Source of the DNA: Acetobacter senegalensis
GTDB taxonomy: Bacteria > Pseudomonadota > Alphaproteobacteria > Acetobacterales > Acetobacteraceae
Direction: 5' to 3'
NCBI RefSeq assembly: GCF_001580995.1
Contig: NZ_LHZU01000110.1
Span: 1 to 33,672, forward strand
DNA length: 33,672 nucleotides
The translations under genes and the position numbers were made by a program. Positions 31,495 through 33,672 of the stretch are shown here, piece by piece. The number at the start of each line of letters is the position of its first letter. Position 1 is the stretch's first letter. A model generated the notes under the pieces. The model was given only the letters and a program-made list of their open reading frames with translations, was not told the DNA's origin and did no database searches.

Positions 31495-33654
31495 GTGGCA
31501 CTCAAACGGTCGGCGGCACAGACGGCACAACAGGAGAGGCAGAAACTGACGGCGCGCAAGGCGTGCCATTATGGTGTTTTTCTGTGGAGTATGGCCACTG
31601 GCCTGCCTGTTATGGCGGCACAGGCGGCCGATACGGATGAAGACGCCAAAAAGAAAAGCCAGGAGCAAACCGCCGAGAGCGACGTGCCCAACAGTGTGGA
31701 AAATCTGGTGGTGCAGGGGGAGCGGCACAAAAACGCCACAACGGATGGCACCGGTAGTTACGTTGTAAAAGCCGTTTCCATGGGCAAGATGCTGTTGCGT
31801 CTGGATGATATTCCGCAGTCGGTTTCCGTTCTCAGCCGTCAGCAGATGCGTGACCAGAACCTGAATACTGTGGATGATGCGCTCAAGCAGGTGCCGGGCG
31901 TGAATGTGAACCTGTATGGTGATGGCACTGCAGGGATAACGGCACGCGGTTATACGCTGACCCCTCAGTTTGATGGCGTGCCCTCAACAGGTGGCTTGCA
32001 AATAAGCCAGCAGTTTGATGTGGCAATTTATGATCGGCTTGAAGTTCTGCGTGGCCCCAACGGCATGTTTCAGGGATCAGCCCCTCCCGGCGGCAGTGTG
32101 AATTTTGTACGCAAGCGTCCGCTTGATCATTTTAAGGCGCAAGGTTCTTTTAGTGGTGGGTCATGGAACAACCTCCATGCCGATGCAGATGTGACAGGCC
32201 CCCTGACGGCGTCAAAGCGTGTCACGGGCCGGTTGGTTCTGGCGGGCACGGATCGTGACTATTTCTATCAGAAAGCGCATGACCGGCGCTGGACCGCGTA
32301 TGCGGATATTGATGTGCATGAGACTGACCATACCACCGTGTCTCTGGTGGCGATGGGGCAGAAAAACGATACCACCCGCTTTATGGGCCTGCCCCGTGCT
32401 GCGGATGGCAGTGATCTGCATCTGAGCCGGAACAGTTTTGTGGGGGCGGACTGGGGGCGCACCAGTTCTCCCATGTACGAACTGGGCGGCGAACTTGAAC
32501 ACCGCTTTGGCGGAGGCTGGCGCGCCCGGCTGAGTGGCCGCCACCGGATGACAGATAATCCCCTGCATTACACCTATCTGAGCAGTGCCGTCACGGCACA
32601 GAAGCGCGGTAACTTTGTTGTCGCCAACTCGTTAATTCAGGATCAGTATGACGGTGCGGACCTGTATTTTACCGGCCCCGTACGTGTGCTGCACCATAAG
32701 ATAGATCTGCTGATTGGCGGCAATTATGATTCTGATCTGACGGTGGACGGTGGCGCAACGCGATCATGGCGGACGGATACATCTCTGGCAGGACTGGATA
32801 TTTTCTCGCCTGCCATTTCAAGCACGATCCAGCCGGATATCACGACCAAGTATCGGGAGCCGACAAAGCAGGGCGGTGTGTACGGATCAGCCCGTATTCA
32901 TCTGTTGCCGTCGCTAGAGTTGCTGATGGGCGGTCGGCTTAGTTTTTACGAGTATAAGTATAAAAATATCTCGCAAAACACGCCTTATGTTATCAGTCAG
33001 AAAAACAACGCGGTGCCAACGCCGTATCTGGGGCTGGTGTGGCATTTTGTGCCCAACCTTACCGCCTATGTCAGCTTTACGGATACGTTTTCACCCCAGT
33101 CTGCCTATAGCCTGTCCGGGCGTTTGAAGCCCGTGCTGGGGCAGCAGATTGAAGGAGGGCTGAAAGGGAATTTCTTCCACCGCAACCTGAATGTGACCGT
33201 TGCCGGGTATCGGGTGGTTGAGCGGAATAAGGCGATTGAAGACGGTGATCAGGATCCCATTTGCGGTCGTTCTGGTACCAGCACCTGTTACAGGGCCGCA
33301 GGCAAGGTGCGCAGTCAGGGGGCGGAAGTGGAAATGATAGGCCGCCTGCTGCCGGGGTGGGATATCAATGCCAGCTACACCTACAATGATAACGTTATTC
33401 TGAAAGACAGCACGGCCTCTCTGGTCGGGCAGGCTTATACCCCCAACTCACCCAAGCATCTGTTCAAACTCTGGACCCATTATCGTTTTGCCCCGCCGGA
33501 GGCAACGCGCAATGTGTGGAGCGTTGGTGGCGGCCTGACGGCGCAAAGTGGCACTTTTGGAACCTCCCGCACGGTGACACAGGGGAGCTACGTTGTTGCC
33601 AATGCGCAGATTGGCTATCAGCTTCGGCCTGATACCAATTTGTTTTGGCTGTGA
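31495..33654 (+). CDS. TonB-dependent siderophore receptor, C-terminally short
   Basis: This 719-residue protein is an outer-membrane receptor for a ferric siderophore. It has a signal sequence (hydrophobic GVFLWSMATGLPVMAAQA), a TonB-box-like ENLVVQGE, a plug domain with LDDIPQSVSVLSRQQM, TVDDALKQVPGVNV, YDRLEVLRGPNGMFQGSAPPG and a beta-barrel with PYLGLVWHFVPNLTAYVSFTDTFSPQS. The start is GTG 31495 after a GCAGGGG box; upstream ATG codons lie at or before the Fur box and are unlikely. The protein stops with NLFWL at 33654, whereas family members normally continue for roughly 60-80 residues with the NLFD...Y strand and a C-terminal aromatic. A frameshift or rearrangement at about 33640 is likely, but the window ends 18 bp later. 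Confidence 0.85.
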   Translation: MALKRSAAQTAQQERQKLTARKACHYGVFLWSMATGLPVMAAQAADTDEDAKKKSQEQTAESDVPNSVENLVVQGERHKNATTDGTGSYVVKAVSMGKMLLRLDDIPQSVSVLSRQQMRDQNLNTVDDALKQVPGVNVNLYGDGTAGITARGYTLTPQFDGVPSTGGLQISQQFDVAIYDRLEVLRGPNGMFQGSAPPGGSVNFVRKRPLDHFKAQGSFSGGSWNNLHADADVTGPLTASKRVTGRLVLAGTDRDYFYQKAHDRRWTAYADIDVHETDHTTVSLVAMGQKNDTTRFMGLPRAADGSDLHLSRNSFVGADWGRTSSPMYELGGELEHRFGGGWRARLSGRHRMTDNPLHYTYLSSAVTAQKRGNFVVANSLIQDQYDGADLYFTGPVRVLHHKIDLLIGGNYDSDLTVDGGATRSWRTDTSLAGLDIFSPAISSTIQPDITTKYREPTKQGGVYGSARIHLLPSLELLMGGRLSFYEYKYKNISQNTPYVISQKNNAVPTPYLGLVWHFVPNLTAYVSFTDTFSPQSAYSLSGRLKPVLGQQIEGGLKGNFFHRNLNVTVAGYRVVERNKAIEDGDQDPICGRSGTSTCYRAAGKVRSQGAEVEMIGRLLPGWDINASYTYNDNVILKDSTASLVGQAYTPNSPKHLFKLWTHYRFAPPEATRNVWSVGGGLTAQSGTFGTSRTVTQGSYVVANAQIGYQLRPDTNLFWL

Positions 33655-33672
33655 CTCAGGGGGGGTACACAT

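Noticed and set aside
1..33672. CRISPR arrays, rRNA genes and prophage structural genes
   Set aside because: No regularly spaced repeats, rRNA-like sequence or phage structural proteins are visible.

Overview
The window looks like chromosomal DNA of an alphaproteobacterium, most likely an acetic acid bacterium (Acetobacteraceae, Acetobacter/Komagataeibacter type). This rests on a periplasmic sorbosone-dehydrogenase-like protein, an alphaproteobacterial NDUFS4-type complex I subunit, two large TonB-dependent receptors, several envelope-glycan genes and fairly GC-rich coding sequence. The genus is inferred and no rRNA is present to test it.

Layout. 1-2793: a complete IS1182-type insertion sequence (44-1567) lies 23 bp from the 3' end of an intact P4-type integrase gene; this is the edge of an integrated element whose cargo, if any, is outside the window or lost. 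3315-5558: a beta-class glutathione S-transferase, a small transglutaminase-like protein on the minus strand and a hexapeptide O-acetyltransferase. 6095-10065: an NfsB nitroreductase, an acyltransferase-3 membrane protein, two unassigned membrane proteins and a 50-residue lipoprotein. 10282-13725: a sorbosone-dehydrogenase-like protein, upp, a glycine-zipper lipoprotein and a nitronate monooxygenase. 14111-16709: a GT4 glycosyltransferase, gpt, tRNA-Pro(TGG), an NDUFS4-like subunit and tRNA-Arg(TCT). 16941-22145: a sulfotransferase-like protein in a strikingly AT-rich segment, a GlfT2-like galactofuranosyltransferase and a large M28 peptidase. 22153-31330: holC, an aldo/keto reductase, a 1032-residue TonB-dependent receptor, an HtrA protease and the helicase HrpB. 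31495-33654: a Fur-box-preceded siderophore receptor that stops early at the window edge.

How the genes relate. Most are single-gene or two-gene units, not one pathway. The recurring theme is the cell surface: two glycosyltransferases, two acyltransferases and a sulfotransferase-like enzyme could decorate a surface polysaccharide, and two outer-membrane receptors import ligands. Two phosphoribosyltransferases (upp, gpt) salvage nucleobases.

The signals that ordinary annotation does not explain are: (i) a 104-nt imperfect hairpin just upstream of the aldo/keto reductase (22783-22886); (ii) a 25-bp element, 24/25 identical, upstream of two separate glycan genes (4828-4852 and 13847-13871); (iii) the early stop of the siderophore receptor; and (iv) the AT-rich sulfotransferase segment next to a tRNA gene. 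I see no CRISPR array, prophage module or recognisable defence system.
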